From Vibrio metoecus (GTDB lineage: Bacteria > Pseudomonadota > Gammaproteobacteria > Enterobacterales > Vibrionaceae): a stretch of 64,000 nt of DNA. The position numbers and the translations under genes are program-made. The notes beneath the pieces were generated by a model that was given only the letters and a program-made list of their open reading frames with translations, had not been told where the DNA came from and searched no databases. Where the stretch lies: the NCBI RefSeq assembly GCF_009665255.1, contig NZ_CP035686.1, positions 2,421,001 through 2,485,000 on the forward strand. Reading direction: 5' to 3'. Positions 8,484 to 17,208 of the stretch are shown here, one piece after another (positions within the stretch are counted from its first letter, which is position 1; every line of letters begins with the position of its first letter).

Positions 8484-9668
8484 TTAAGCGATGATCTTAG
8501 CTACAACACCAGCACCTACAGTACGGCCACCTTCACGGATAGCGAAGCGTAGACCTTCGTCCATCGCGATTGGCGCAATCAGGTCTACAACCATCTTGAT
8601 GTTGTCGCCTGGCATTACCATTTCTACGCCTTCTGGAAGCTCGATGCTGCCTGTTACGTCAGTTGTACGGAAGTAGAACTGTGGACGGTAACCTTTGAAG
8701 AATGGAGTATGACGGCCACCTTCGTCTTTTGACAGTACGTATACTTCTGATTCGAACTTAGTGTGTGGAGTGATTGAACCTGGCTTCGCCAGTACTTGAC
8801 CACGCTCTACTTCTTCACGCTTAGTACCACGTAGCAGTGCACCAACGTTCTCACCTGCACGACCTTCGTCAAGCAGCTTACGGAACATCTCTACACCTGT
8901 ACAGGTAGTTTTTACTGTGTCTTTGATACCTACGATCGCAACTTCGTCACCCACTTTCAGGATGCCGCGCTCGATACGGCCAGTTACTACTGTACCACGA
9001 CCTTGGATTGAGAATACGTCTTCGATTGGCATCAGGAATGCCATGTCTACTGCACGCTCTGGCTCTGGAATGTATGAATCCAGTGCTTCTGCTAGCTCAA
9101 CAATCTTCGCTTCCCACTGTGCTTCGCCGTTTAGCGCGCCTAGTGCTGAACCTTGGATTACTGGCAGGTCATCACCTGGGAAATCGTACTCAGACAGCAG
9201 CTCACGAACTTCCATCTCAACCAGCTCTAGAAGCTCTTCATCGTCAACCATGTCACATTTGTTCATGAATACGATGATGTAAGGAATACCTACTTGGCGA
9301 CCTAGCAGGATGTGCTCACGAGTTTGTGGCATTGGACCATCTGTTGCAGCAACAACTAGGATACCGCCGTCCATCTGTGCAGCACCAGTGATCATGTTCT
9401 TAACATAATCCGCGTGTCCTGGACAGTCTACGTGTGCGTAGTGACGGTTTGGAGTATCGTACTCTACGTGAGAAGTATTGATTGTAATACCACGCTCACG
9501 CTCTTCTGGTGCGTTGTCGATTGACGCGAAGTCACGAGCTTTACCGCCGTATACTTTTGCAAGTACAGTACAGATAGCTGCGGTTAGAGTTGTTTTACCG
9601 TGGTCAACGTGGCCGATAGTACCAACGTTTACGTGCGGTTTCGTACGTTCAAATTTTTCTTTAGACAC
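8484..9668 (-). CDS. tufA: Elongation factor Tu, copy 1 (str operon)
   Basis: GTPase that delivers aminoacyl-tRNA to the ribosome. 394 residues. G1 GHVDHGKT (about 19-26), the RGITI switch, G3 DCPGH and G4 NKCD are all intact, followed by the two beta-barrel domains. The start codon is GTG (9666-9668), while the second copy at 54435-55619 starts with ATG. The proteins are identical and the genes differ at only a handful of synonymous sites. It is the last gene of rpsL-rpsG-fusA-tufA. Confidence 0.98.
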   Translation of the reverse strand: MSKEKFERTKPHVNVGTIGHVDHGKTTLTAAICTVLAKVYGGKARDFASIDNAPEERERGITINTSHVEYDTPNRHYAHVDCPGHADYVKNMITGAAQMDGGILVVAATDGPMPQTREHILLGRQVGIPYIIVFMNKCDMVDDEELLELVEMEVRELLSEYDFPGDDLPVIQGSALGALNGEAQWEAKIVELAEALDSYIPEPERAVDMAFLMPIEDVFSIQGRGTVVTGRIERGILKVGDEVAIVGIKDTVKTTCTGVEMFRKLLDEGRAGENVGALLRGTKREEVERGQVLAKPGSITPHTKFESEVYVLSKDEGGRHTPFFKGYRPQFYFRTTDVTGSIELPEGVEMVMPGDNIKMVVDLIAPIAMDEGLRFAIREGGRTVGAGVVAKIIA

Positions 9669-9789
9669 GATCGTGTTCCTTCCTAGTTATGATTCGCTTT
9701 GGGTAAACCATACCCAAGGCGCGCCAGAAATTGCTATTTTATGCGCCAACTCACGTTAGCGCAATAGATTCGTTATTAACCAACAACGG

Positions 9790-11886
9790 TTAACCACGTT
9801 CTGCGATAATTGCGTCTGCAATATTTTTCGGCACATCAGCGTACTCAGCAAACTCCATAGAGTAAGAAGCACGACCTTGTGTCGCAGAACGCAGATCAGT
9901 TGCATAACCAAACATCTCAGAAAGTGGCACTTTAGCGTGGATGATTTTCAGTCCCGCAGGGCCTTCATCCATACCTTCGATGATGCCGCGACGACGGTTT
10001 AAGTCACCCACTACATCACCCATCCAATCTTCTGGAGTGGTTATTTCAACTTTCATTAGCGGCTCAAGAAGAACAGGTTGTGCTTCAAGCGCACCTTTCT
10101 TGAATGCCATAGAACCAGCGATTTTAAACGCCATTTCGCTGGAGTCGACATCGTGGAATGAACCATCAAACAGGGTAGCTTTAACATCCAATACTGGATA
10201 GCCAGCTAACACACCGTTGTTCATTTGCTCCTCGATACCTTTCGCAACTGGGTTGATAAACTCTTTTGGAATCACACCACCCGCGATTGCGTCAACGAAG
10301 ACAAACCCTTGACCAGGCTCAGCAGGTTCAATTTTCAGCCAGACGTGACCATATTGACCACGACCACCAGACTGACGAACGAACTTACCTTCTACTTCCG
10401 ATTTACCACGAATGGTTTCACGGTAAGCCACCTGAGGTTTACCTACGTTACAATCGACACCAAACTCACGTTTCATGCGATCGACGATAATATCTAGGTG
10501 AAGCTCACCCATACCAGAAATCAGCGTTTGACCCGTTTCAGCGTCAGTCTCTACGCGGAATGATGGGTCTTCTGCGGCTAGTTTACCTAGAGCAATACCC
10601 ATTTTTTCCTGATCGGCCTTAGAGCGTGGCTCTACAGCGATCTGAATAACTGGTTCAGGGAACTCCATGCGCTCCAGAATCACAACATGATTCGGATCAC
10701 ACAAAGTATCGCCCGTGGTGACATCTTTCAGGCCGATAGCCGCTGCGATGTCGCCCGCACGAATCTCTTTGATTTCATCACGCTTGTTAGCATGCATCTG
10801 TACGATACGGCCAAAGCGCTCTTTCTTTTGCTTCACTGAGTTGTAAACCGCATCACCCGAGTTAACCACTCCAGAGTAGACGCGAATAAAAGTCAGTGTG
10901 CCAACAAAAGGATCGGTAGCAATCTTAAACGCGAGTGAAGAAAACGGTTCGTTGTCGTCAGCGTGACGCTCAACATGGTTTTCTCGTTCATCAATACCTT
11001 TGATCGCAGGAACATCTGTCGGTGATGGTAGAAACTCAATCACGGCATCCAGTACCGCTTGTACGCCCTTGTTCTTAAACGCACTACCACAAGCTGCGAG
11101 AACAATTTCGTTATTGATGGTGCGCTGACGCAGAGCTTGTTTGATCTCTACTTCGCTAAGTTCACCATCTTCAAGGTATTTTTCCATCAACTCTTCACTG
11201 GCTTCGGCTGCTGCTTCCACAAGGTGGTTACGCCACTCTTGGGCAAGCTCAAGCATATCCGCAGGAATTTCTTCATAAGTGAAGCTCATGCCTTGATCGG
11301 CTTCATTCCAGTTGATGGCTTTCATCTTGATAAGGTCGATGACACCTTTGAACTCTTCTTCTGCACCAATGTTGAGTTGGATAGGAACAGGGTTCGCACC
11401 AAGACGATGTTTAATTTGGCCTACTACGCGTAAGAAATCTGCACCGGCACGGTCCATTTTGTTAACGAATACCATGCGTGGAACGCCGTATTTGTCAGCT
11501 TGGCGCCAAACGGTTTCAGACTGAGGTTCAACACCTGATGTGCCACAGAATACGACCACTGCACCATCAAGCACACGAAGTGAACGCTCTACTTCGATCG
11601 TAAAGTCAACGTGTCCAGGGGTATCAATGATGTTGATGCGATGTTCTTGGAATTGCGCTTCCATACCACGCCAGAAGGTGGTGGTAGCCGCAGAGGTAAT
11701 GGTAATACCACGCTCTTGCTCTTGGACCATCCAGTCCATAGTCGCAGCACCGTCGTGAACTTCGCCAATTTTGTGAGAGAGGCCAGTGTAGAACAGAATA
11801 CGCTCAGTAGTGGTTGTTTTTCCTGCATCTACGTGAGCACAGATACCGATGTTACGGTAGCGCTCAATAGGAGTTTTACGAGCCAC
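9790..11886 (-). CDS. fusA: Elongation factor G
   Basis: Translocation GTPase, 698 residues (E. coli has 704). G1 AHVDAGKTT (about 17-25), the RGITI switch, G3 DTPGHVDF and G4 NKMDR are present. Domain IV with the conserved RGQYGHV block and the C-terminal domain V (RRGIIEGMD) are complete. It lies in the str operon between rpsG (75 bp gap) and tufA (121 bp gap). AGAGGATAC precedes the ATG. Confidence 0.98.
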   Translation of the reverse strand: MARKTPIERYRNIGICAHVDAGKTTTTERILFYTGLSHKIGEVHDGAATMDWMVQEQERGITITSAATTTFWRGMEAQFQEHRINIIDTPGHVDFTIEVERSLRVLDGAVVVFCGTSGVEPQSETVWRQADKYGVPRMVFVNKMDRAGADFLRVVGQIKHRLGANPVPIQLNIGAEEEFKGVIDLIKMKAINWNEADQGMSFTYEEIPADMLELAQEWRNHLVEAAAEASEELMEKYLEDGELSEVEIKQALRQRTINNEIVLAACGSAFKNKGVQAVLDAVIEFLPSPTDVPAIKGIDERENHVERHADDNEPFSSLAFKIATDPFVGTLTFIRVYSGVVNSGDAVYNSVKQKKERFGRIVQMHANKRDEIKEIRAGDIAAAIGLKDVTTGDTLCDPNHVVILERMEFPEPVIQIAVEPRSKADQEKMGIALGKLAAEDPSFRVETDAETGQTLISGMGELHLDIIVDRMKREFGVDCNVGKPQVAYRETIRGKSEVEGKFVRQSGGRGQYGHVWLKIEPAEPGQGFVFVDAIAGGVIPKEFINPVAKGIEEQMNNGVLAGYPVLDVKATLFDGSFHDVDSSEMAFKIAGSMAFKKGALEAQPVLLEPLMKVEITTPEDWMGDVVGDLNRRRGIIEGMDEGPAGLKIIHAKVPLSEMFGYATDLRSATQGRASYSMEFAEYADVPKNIADAIIAERG

Positions 11887-11961
11887 GATTGTATCCTCTT
11901 ACTAAGGTCAACCTTAGAAAATAGAAATGTGCTGCGAGAGAACCTCGCAGCACAGAAGGTA

Positions 11962-12432
11962 TTACCAGCGGTAATGAGCGAACGCTTTGTTCGCTTCTGC
12001 CATACGGTGAACGTCTTCACGTTTCTTAACAGCAGAACCTTTGTTTTCAGCCGCATCCAGCATTTCAGCAGCCAGACGAGCAGCCATAGATTTTTCACCA
12101 CGCTTACGCGCAGCTTCAACCAACCAACGCATTGCCAGAGCATTACGACGTACTGGACGTACTTCAACTGGCACTTGGTAAGTTGAACCACCTACACGGC
12201 GAGATTTAACTTCTACCGCTGGGCGAACATTTTCAAGAGCTTCTTCAAAAACAGCTAAGTGGTCTTTACCAGACTTCTCAGCCATAGTGTCTAGTGCAGT
12301 GTAAACGATTTTCTCTGCAGTAGATTTTTTACCGTCAACCATAAGGATGTTAACGAATTTTGCCAGCAGTTCAGATTTGAACTTTGGATCTGGAAGGATC
12401 TTACGCTGACCAATGACGCGACGACGTGGCAT
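11962..12432 (-). CDS. rpsG: 30S ribosomal protein S7
   Basis: 156 residues opening [18 protein letters not shown], with the family block [19 protein letters not shown]. It nucleates assembly of the 30S head. In E. coli, S7 represses its own operon by binding the rpsL-rpsG intergenic mRNA; the corresponding 101 bp gap is present here at 12433-12533. A GGAG site lies 5-8 bases before the ATG. Confidence 0.98.
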
Positions 12433-12533
12433 GGAATATTCTCCGTTGTCTTCTTCAGGTTTTTTCCAAAACTTTTCAGTTTTTTCAAAAAATTCAAATT
12501 AATTTAGTGTTTGGCCTTACTTAACGGATTCCA

Positions 12534-12908
12534 TTAAGACTTAGGACGCTTCACACCGTACTTAGAACGAGCTTGTTTACGGTCGTTCACGCCAGCACAG
12601 TCAAGTGCGCCGCGAACAGTGTGGTAGCGAACACCTGGAAGGTCTTTAACACGACCACCACGGATCAGTACAACACTGTGCTCTTGTAGGTTGTGACCTT
12701 CACCACCGATGTATGAAGTAACTTCAAAACCGTTAGTTAGACGTACACGACATACTTTACGAAGTGCTGAGTTAGGTTTTTTAGGTGTAGTAGTATAAAC
12801 ACGAGTACATACACCACGCTTTTGTGGGCACGCAGCTAGTGCTGGCACGTTGCTTTTAACAACTTGCTTAGCACGTGGCTTACGAACCAACTGGTTAATA
12901 GTTGCCAT
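12534..12908 (-). CDS. rpsL: 30S ribosomal protein S12
   Basis: 124 residues. It lies at the decoding centre and controls accuracy. Lys43 (TTPKKPNSALRK) and Lys88 (GGRVKDLPGV), where substitutions give streptomycin resistance, are both wild type; codon 43 reads AAA. Asp89, which is beta-methylthiolated in E. coli, is also present. First gene of the str operon, with a near-ideal promoter about 85 bp upstream. Confidence 0.98.
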   Translation of the reverse strand: MATINQLVRKPRAKQVVKSNVPALAACPQKRGVCTRVYTTTPKKPNSALRKVCRVRLTNGFEVTSYIGGEGHNLQEHSVVLIRGGRVKDLPGVRYHTVRGALDCAGVNDRKQARSKYGVKRPKS

Positions 12909-12993
12909 TAACTAGCTCCTGATTTACTTAAAGTAAGCTTGTGAAAAATCTACCCCAACTCATGCAAACAGATTGCACAAATAGGGACGCAAA

Positions 12994-13022
12994 ATTCTAT
13001 GCAGCAGTGGGGGGTGTGTCAA
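12994..13022 (-). promoter_or_regulatory. Sigma-70 promoter of the str operon
   Basis: Minus-strand -35 TTGACA (13017-13022, perfect) and -10 TAGAAT (12994-12999) with a 17 bp spacer. A GC-containing discriminator (TTGCGTCC) follows. It lies between tusB and rpsL and gives the str genes a promoter of their own. Confidence 0.88.
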
Positions 13023-13093
13023 GAAATATACAGATCTTTTTTGCTGATCCTACCGGACTGCTTATCCCCTTTGTAAATCCAGAAAAAACAGAC

Positions 13094-13369
13094 CTACCAT
13101 GTTATTGATTTTTCATGACTTATAGTCAATTCGACAAAATCACTCATGGTCGCAATAGTAATTCGAGCATCTATGTTTTTCAGCCAACCACGCGCTTGCA
13201 GATCTTCCTGCAAAACAGTCCAAGAGATTTGATCATTGAGGCTGATTGGATAAGGCGATTGAGCCGCTGCAGCATAAACGGCATTTTCAGTTAACAATAC
13301 GGCATCACCCGGTAATAAATACGCGTTGACTAACGGGAGTTTTTCTAAGTGCTTAACAATATGTAGCAT
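13094..13369 (-). CDS. tusB: Sulfurtransferase complex subunit TusB
   Basis: 91 residues beginning MLHIVKHLEKLPLVNAYLLPGDAVLLTENAVYAA, a DsrH-like fold. TusB joins TusC and TusD in a heterohexamer that relays persulfide sulfur toward MnmA for 2-thiouridine in Lys, Glu and Gln tRNA wobble positions. Last gene of tusDCB, 9 bp after tusC, with AAGGAG before its ATG. It has no catalytic cysteine, as expected for TusB. Confidence 0.92.
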   Translation of the reverse strand: MLHIVKHLEKLPLVNAYLLPGDAVLLTENAVYAAAAQSPYPISLNDQISWTVLQEDLQARGWLKNIDARITIATMSDFVELTISHEKSITW

Positions 13370-13378
13370 GTGAGCTCC

Positions 13379-13735
13379 TTAGAATGAGAGTAATTGATCA
13401 TATTGGCGTAGACGCTGCGCCAATTTTTGAGCGGTAAGCACTTCGACCTCAATCAGTAGATCTTGCTCACTCAACCCCCAGTGCTGCAAACTCTGTTGGC
13501 AAACATAGCGCGCTTCAACATCGTACAGATCCAGCAACTTGAATGCCGCGATATAGTCACGACTTAGAATCACTTCTGGTTGCTGATTTTTCACGAGCTG
13601 CAACACGCCTTCGCCAACAAAAAACAGAGCTTGCTCGTCACTGTAAGCTGACGTGGCGAGAATAGCATCAAGCCCTTCTCGCCCTGCGGCTGTTCCATGC
13701 GGTGGAGTATGGAATACCCATGCAACTTTATTCAA
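13379..13735 (-). CDS. tusC: Sulfurtransferase complex subunit TusC
   Basis: 118 residues with a DsrE/DsrF-like fold; the N-terminal VAWVFHTPPHGTAAGREGLDA block is typical of TusC. It is a structural partner of TusD and TusB. The start overlaps the tusD stop by 4 bp (ATGA), indicating translational coupling. Confidence 0.92.
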   Translation of the reverse strand: MNKVAWVFHTPPHGTAAGREGLDAILATSAYSDEQALFFVGEGVLQLVKNQQPEVILSRDYIAAFKLLDLYDVEARYVCQQSLQHWGLSEQDLLIEVEVLTAQKLAQRLRQYDQLLSF

Positions 13736-14127
13736 AACTGCACCACCCTATCTTGTTCTAATAACGCTTGTGCGAGGCTACCTAACCCAGCCTGAGTGAA
13801 ATGAGATGCGAGGTTATGGCTACTTAAACCGTGTTGTTGAGCCTCTTGCTCACTCACCACCCCACGACGTAGCGCCGCAGCGACACAGGTTTCAAGTTGC
13901 ACGTTATGTGCTTGAGCGAGCGTTTGCCAGCCTTGCAGTAAGTCGAATTCGTCATTGGCTGGTACATGGGTTGCCGAACCATTCAGCACACCATCTTGAT
14001 AAAAGAACACACTTTTCAACGTATGCCCTTTGGCTATCAGCATTTTGGCAAATAGATAGGCATTACGAGCTGATTGGGTGCCGTATTGTGGCCCGTTCAC
14101 CACCAAGGTGTAATTGAGAGATTTCAC
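13732..14127 (-). CDS. tusD: Sulfurtransferase subunit TusD
   Basis: 131 residues with a DsrE fold. Cys81 (QLETCVAAALRRG) corresponds to the active cysteine that accepts sulfur from TusA and passes it to TusE. The N-terminal VVNGPQYGTQSARNAYLFAK block matches the family. The gene overlaps the upstream yheO stop by 4 bp and the downstream tusC start by 4 bp, so yheO-tusD-tusC-tusB form a tightly coupled unit. Confidence 0.94.
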   Translation of the reverse strand: MKSLNYTLVVNGPQYGTQSARNAYLFAKMLIAKGHTLKSVFFYQDGVLNGSATHVPANDEFDLLQGWQTLAQAHNVQLETCVAAALRRGVVSEQEAQQHGLSSHNLASHFTQAGLGSLAQALLEQDRVVQF

Positions 14128-14846
14128 TTCTCATCATCCTCAGTTTTGCGCTGACGAATATAGAGATAAACCGTGTGCTTAGAGATGTTCAGACGATCGG
14201 CAACACGGTTGATCGCATCTTTGATGTCGAAGATGCCTTTATCAAACAGCGCCATCACAATCTGACGGTTTTTGGTGTTGTTGGAGACCGATTTATCGCC
14301 ATTGATTTCTTCGATCGTACGTTCTACGGTTTGATCCACCAACTCTTCAACATCACTGGCGAAGTTCACCGAAGAAGCCGCTTCTTGTGCTTCCTGGGTT
14401 GGCATGAAAGATTTCAGCACTTGTGAGAAAGGAGCATCAAGGTTGACGTTGATACACAACAAACCAATCACTCGGTTATCGCCATTACGGATCGCAACGG
14501 TGATCGACTTCATCAGTACGCCACCTTTGGCGCGCGTGAAATAAGAGCGAGAAAAGTTACGCTCAGATCCTTCAATATCACGCAGCATTTTCAGCGCCAT
14601 GTCGGTAATCGGAGAGCCCACCTGACGGCCAGTGTTTTCACCATTGGCAATTTTGATCGCCGACGTGTTTAAATCTTCGAGCGAGTGAAGAACGATTTCG
14701 CAAAATGGACCAATCAGGCTTGCGATACCATCGACAACTGCTTCATAGGAACGCAAGATCACCTTATCGTGCTCGGTAAATGGCTTTACGTGCACCGATT
14801 CCATCTCTAGCAGTAAATCGACATTCATGGTTTCTGTCATTGTCAC
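14124..14846 (-). CDS. yheO: YheO-like PAS/HTH transcriptional regulator
   Basis: About 240 residues. The N-terminal PAS-like (YheO) domain contains LRSYEAVVDGIASLIGPFCEIVLHSLEDL. The C-terminal helix-turn-helix reads IKDAINRVADRLNISKHTVYLYIRQ. Targets and ligand are unknown in this family. The start is GTG at 14846, preceded by TAAGG; an ATG two codons later is possible. It overlaps tusD by 4 bp, the same arrangement as in E. coli, so it may be linked to tRNA thiolation. Confidence 0.9.
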   Translation of the reverse strand: MTMTETMNVDLLLEMESVHVKPFTEHDKVILRSYEAVVDGIASLIGPFCEIVLHSLEDLNTSAIKIANGENTGRQVGSPITDMALKMLRDIEGSERNFSRSYFTRAKGGVLMKSITVAIRNGDNRVIGLLCINVNLDAPFSQVLKSFMPTQEAQEAASSVNFASDVEELVDQTVERTIEEINGDKSVSNNTKNRQIVMALFDKGIFDIKDAINRVADRLNISKHTVYLYIRQRKTEDDEK

Positions 14847-14975
14847 TGTGCTTAAACCTTAGAATGAAAAATCAACAAATTGCTGTAAGTTTATCAGAAA
14901 ATTTTAAACCACGATTCTGCAATATTACCAACAAGTGATTTAGAACAAATTCTTATTAGGATCAGCGCATAGAAA

Positions 14976-14999
14976 AAGGCCTGAACACAGTCAGGCCTT
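14976..14999 (-). terminator. Intrinsic terminator after fkpA
   Basis: Stem AAGGCCTGA / TCAGGCCTT with a 6-base loop. On the minus strand it is followed by TTTC and sits about 50 bp after the fkpA stop. Confidence 0.85.
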
Positions 15000-15047
15000 A
15001 AGTGATTCATCTGCTCACAAAATACAAAGCAAGCTCTGAATGAACGA

Positions 15048-15827
15048 TTATTGGGTAGCGTCTTTACCGTTTTCAATCTTCAGCAATTCCACTTCAAACA
15101 CTAAGGTTGAATTCGCTGGGATCGTTGGAGTATCTTGCTCACCGTAAGCCAGTTCAGGCGGGATAACCAGTTTGAATTTTGAGCCTACTGGCATCAGCTG
15201 TACGCCTTCCGTCCATCCTGGGATCACACGGTTAAGTGGGAAAGTTGCTGGCTCGCCACGCTCATAAGAGCTATCGAATTGAGTACCGTCCGTCAATGTT
15301 CCTTTGTAGTGAACTTGTACGGTATCCGTGTCTTTTGGCTTATCGCCTTCAGCCGGAGTCATCACTTGGTACAGCAGGCCAGATTGTGTTTTCACAACAC
15401 CTTGCTCTTTCTCAAATTGGGCGCGGAACTCATCTCCTTTCTTCTTATTTTCTGCGGCTTTTTCTGTCGCTTTCGCTTGCATGGTTTCAGCTACACGTTT
15501 ATCTAAAGCCTCTAGTGCTGCGCGAGTTTCTTCTTCACTCATTTCTGGATTGCCAGCGAAAACATGTTGAATACCTTTCAGTACCAGATCTTTGTTCAGC
15601 TCAATGCCAATTTCACTTGGTTTTTCAATGCTAGTTTTCAGATAGTTGGCAAATGACACGCCGATTGCGTAAGCCGCTTTGTCATCTTCAGACTTAAACT
15701 CAACGGTTTTTGCTGTCGCGGTTTGAGCCGCTGGTGCCGTTTCAGTTTTTGGTGCTTCTTCTTTTTGACAACCAACCGCGAGCATTACTGTCGCAGCTAG
15801 CAGTGACACTTTAAAAAGTGATTTCAT
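15048..15827 (-). CDS. fkpA: FkpA-like peptidyl-prolyl isomerase, predicted lipoprotein
   Basis: About 259 residues from the ATG at 15827, which has GGAG 7 bases upstream. The N-terminal dimerisation domain leads to a C-terminal FKBP domain (VQVHYKGTLTDGTQFDSSY, then VIPGWTEGVQLM and PELAYGEQ). The signal sequence ends TVMLAVGCQKEE, a lipobox with an invariant cysteine. This differs from the soluble periplasmic FkpA of E. coli. Glutamine at +2 predicts outer-membrane sorting. It probably folds envelope proteins. It is divergent from the WD40 gene. Confidence 0.93.
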   Translation of the reverse strand: MKSLFKVSLLAATVMLAVGCQKEEAPKTETAPAAQTATAKTVEFKSEDDKAAYAIGVSFANYLKTSIEKPSEIGIELNKDLVLKGIQHVFAGNPEMSEEETRAALEALDKRVAETMQAKATEKAAENKKKGDEFRAQFEKEQGVVKTQSGLLYQVMTPAEGDKPKDTDTVQVHYKGTLTDGTQFDSSYERGEPATFPLNRVIPGWTEGVQLMPVGSKFKLVIPPELAYGEQDTPTIPANSTLVFEVELLKIENGKDATQ

Positions 15828-15860
15828 TGAGGTCTCCAATTATGAGGTATTCCTTTTGGC

Positions 15861-15897
15861 GTTGTGCACAAAAACCAGCAACTCACTGGTGCACAAC
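15861..15897. repeat. Paired GTGCAC palindromes in the fkpA/WD40 divergent promoter region
   Basis: GTTGTGCAC (15861-15869) and GTGCACAAC (15889-15897) are exact inverted copies 19 bp apart. Each contains the palindrome GTGCAC, and the left copy extends to the 10 bp palindrome TTGTGCACAA. They lie in the 139 bp between two divergent starts, so an operator pair is plausible. The protein is unknown. Confidence 0.5.
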
Positions 15898-15966
15898 AAA
15901 GAGTTGTACCAATATAGCGGTATGTTTCATGATTGTCTTTACACAACAAACGGATAATTAGACTTG

Positions 15967-16947
15967 ATGCGAAGAATTTATCACTCACTCTGCTACTTAC
16001 TTATCGTCTTCATGTTAAGCGGATGTTTTTTTGCTAATCAAGCAGAACAACGATGGGATTTAGCCCCTGAAGGTTCAACCGCTTTTGGTTTAAGCCGTGA
16101 TGGCCGCTTCGCATTGATCTATTCCAAGCAGCAACAGTTGGTCCTGTGGGATCTCCAGCAAGACAAAAAACTGTCCGACTTAGGTGCGCAAGATCCGCAG
16201 GCCAACCCTGTTTCCAAGATCCGGATTGCTGACAATGGCCGCTACGCGATTACGGCGAGCCAAAACAACTTTGCAGTTTGGGATCTGGCTTGGACCCAAG
16301 CTAAAGGGCTTTGGTCGATTACTGATGGTCTGATCCGCGATGTCGATCTCTCCAGCGATGGCGAACAAGTGCTGTTAGGATTGACCAATGGCAAAGCTAT
16401 TTACGTTGACTTAGTCAACGGAAGACGCATGGAGTTCCTTGCTCACCGTGAAAAAGTGAATTCAGTGGCACTCTCTCCGAATGGTCGTTATGCCTTGACT
16501 GGAGGCAATGATTATCACGCTTATCTATGGGATACCAAGACTGGGCAAATTCTTCGCCAATTTGATCATGAGCAACGCGTCAACCGAGTTGCGTTACAGA
16601 GAGAAGGGAAATTAGCCTTTACTTCCGATGATGGCAATCAAGCGCTGATTTGGGATTTAACATCACAGAATAAACCCATCCAACTGCGAAGTTTTAGGCG
16701 ACAACTGGTTTTTTCTACCGCACGCTTTTCCGATGATGGTAAAAAGTTAATCACAGGTACACCATCAGGACTCGTTGAAGTGTGGAGCAGCCAAGATGGA
16801 AAGAAAATCGCCAGCTTTGAATCAGCAACCAAAAAAGATAGCGGACCTGCCCAAGCAGTCGTGTATGATGCCACCTTTGATGCCCAGCAGCGTGCCGTAT
16901 CAGGTAGCTCAGCTGGTATCGCTCAAGCTTGGCGTGTGGAGAAATGA
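15967..16947 (+). CDS. WD40-repeat lipoprotein
   Basis: About 326 residues from the ATG at 15967. A signal sequence ends in the lipobox MLSGC, so the protein is probably membrane-anchored. The rest is a beta-propeller with WD-type repeat ends: LVLWDLQQD, FAVWDLAW, AYLWDTKTG, ALIWDLTS and VEVWSSQDG. Blades with SPNGRYALTGG are typical. The function is unknown; such proteins are often scaffolds. It lies 3 bp upstream of slyX and is divergent from fkpA. Confidence 0.85.
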   Translation: MRRIYHSLCYLLIVFMLSGCFFANQAEQRWDLAPEGSTAFGLSRDGRFALIYSKQQQLVLWDLQQDKKLSDLGAQDPQANPVSKIRIADNGRYAITASQNNFAVWDLAWTQAKGLWSITDGLIRDVDLSSDGEQVLLGLTNGKAIYVDLVNGRRMEFLAHREKVNSVALSPNGRYALTGGNDYHAYLWDTKTGQILRQFDHEQRVNRVALQREGKLAFTSDDGNQALIWDLTSQNKPIQLRSFRRQLVFSTARFSDDGKKLITGTPSGLVEVWSSQDGKKIASFESATKKDSGPAQAVVYDATFDAQQRAVSGSSAGIAQAWRVEK

Positions 16948-16950
16948 CAA

Positions 16951-17178
16951 ATGCAACAATTATCGCTAACCCAACTTCAAGAACGTATTGAAGACTTAGA
17001 GTGCAAACTCGCTTTTCAAGAGCAGACGATTGAAACCTTGAATGATTCTCTGACCCAGCAGCAGTTATTGATCACCAGAATGCAAGATCAAATGAAGTAT
17101 GTGGTCGGTAAAGTCAGAAACATCGATACATCCAACCTCGCCGATCAGGCTCACGAAACCCCACCACCACATTACTAA
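16951..17178 (+). CDS. slyX: SlyX family protein
   Basis: 75 residues, almost entirely a coiled coil (LQERIEDLECKLAFQEQTIETLNDSL), ending PPPHY as is usual for SlyX. The function is unknown. It starts 3 bp after the WD40 lipoprotein stop and is surely co-transcribed with it. SlyX genes commonly lie next to fkpA, as here. Confidence 0.92.
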   Translation: MQQLSLTQLQERIEDLECKLAFQEQTIETLNDSLTQQQLLITRMQDQMKYVVGKVRNIDTSNLADQAHETPPPHY

Positions 17179-17208
17179 ACTGTCCAATGCCTACGTTAGC
17201 ACGAGAAC

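Noticed and set aside
8917..9282. Plus-strand frames opposite both tuf genes
   Set aside because: They occur at the same places in both tuf copies because the DNA is nearly identical; they are codon-bias shadows of EF-Tu.
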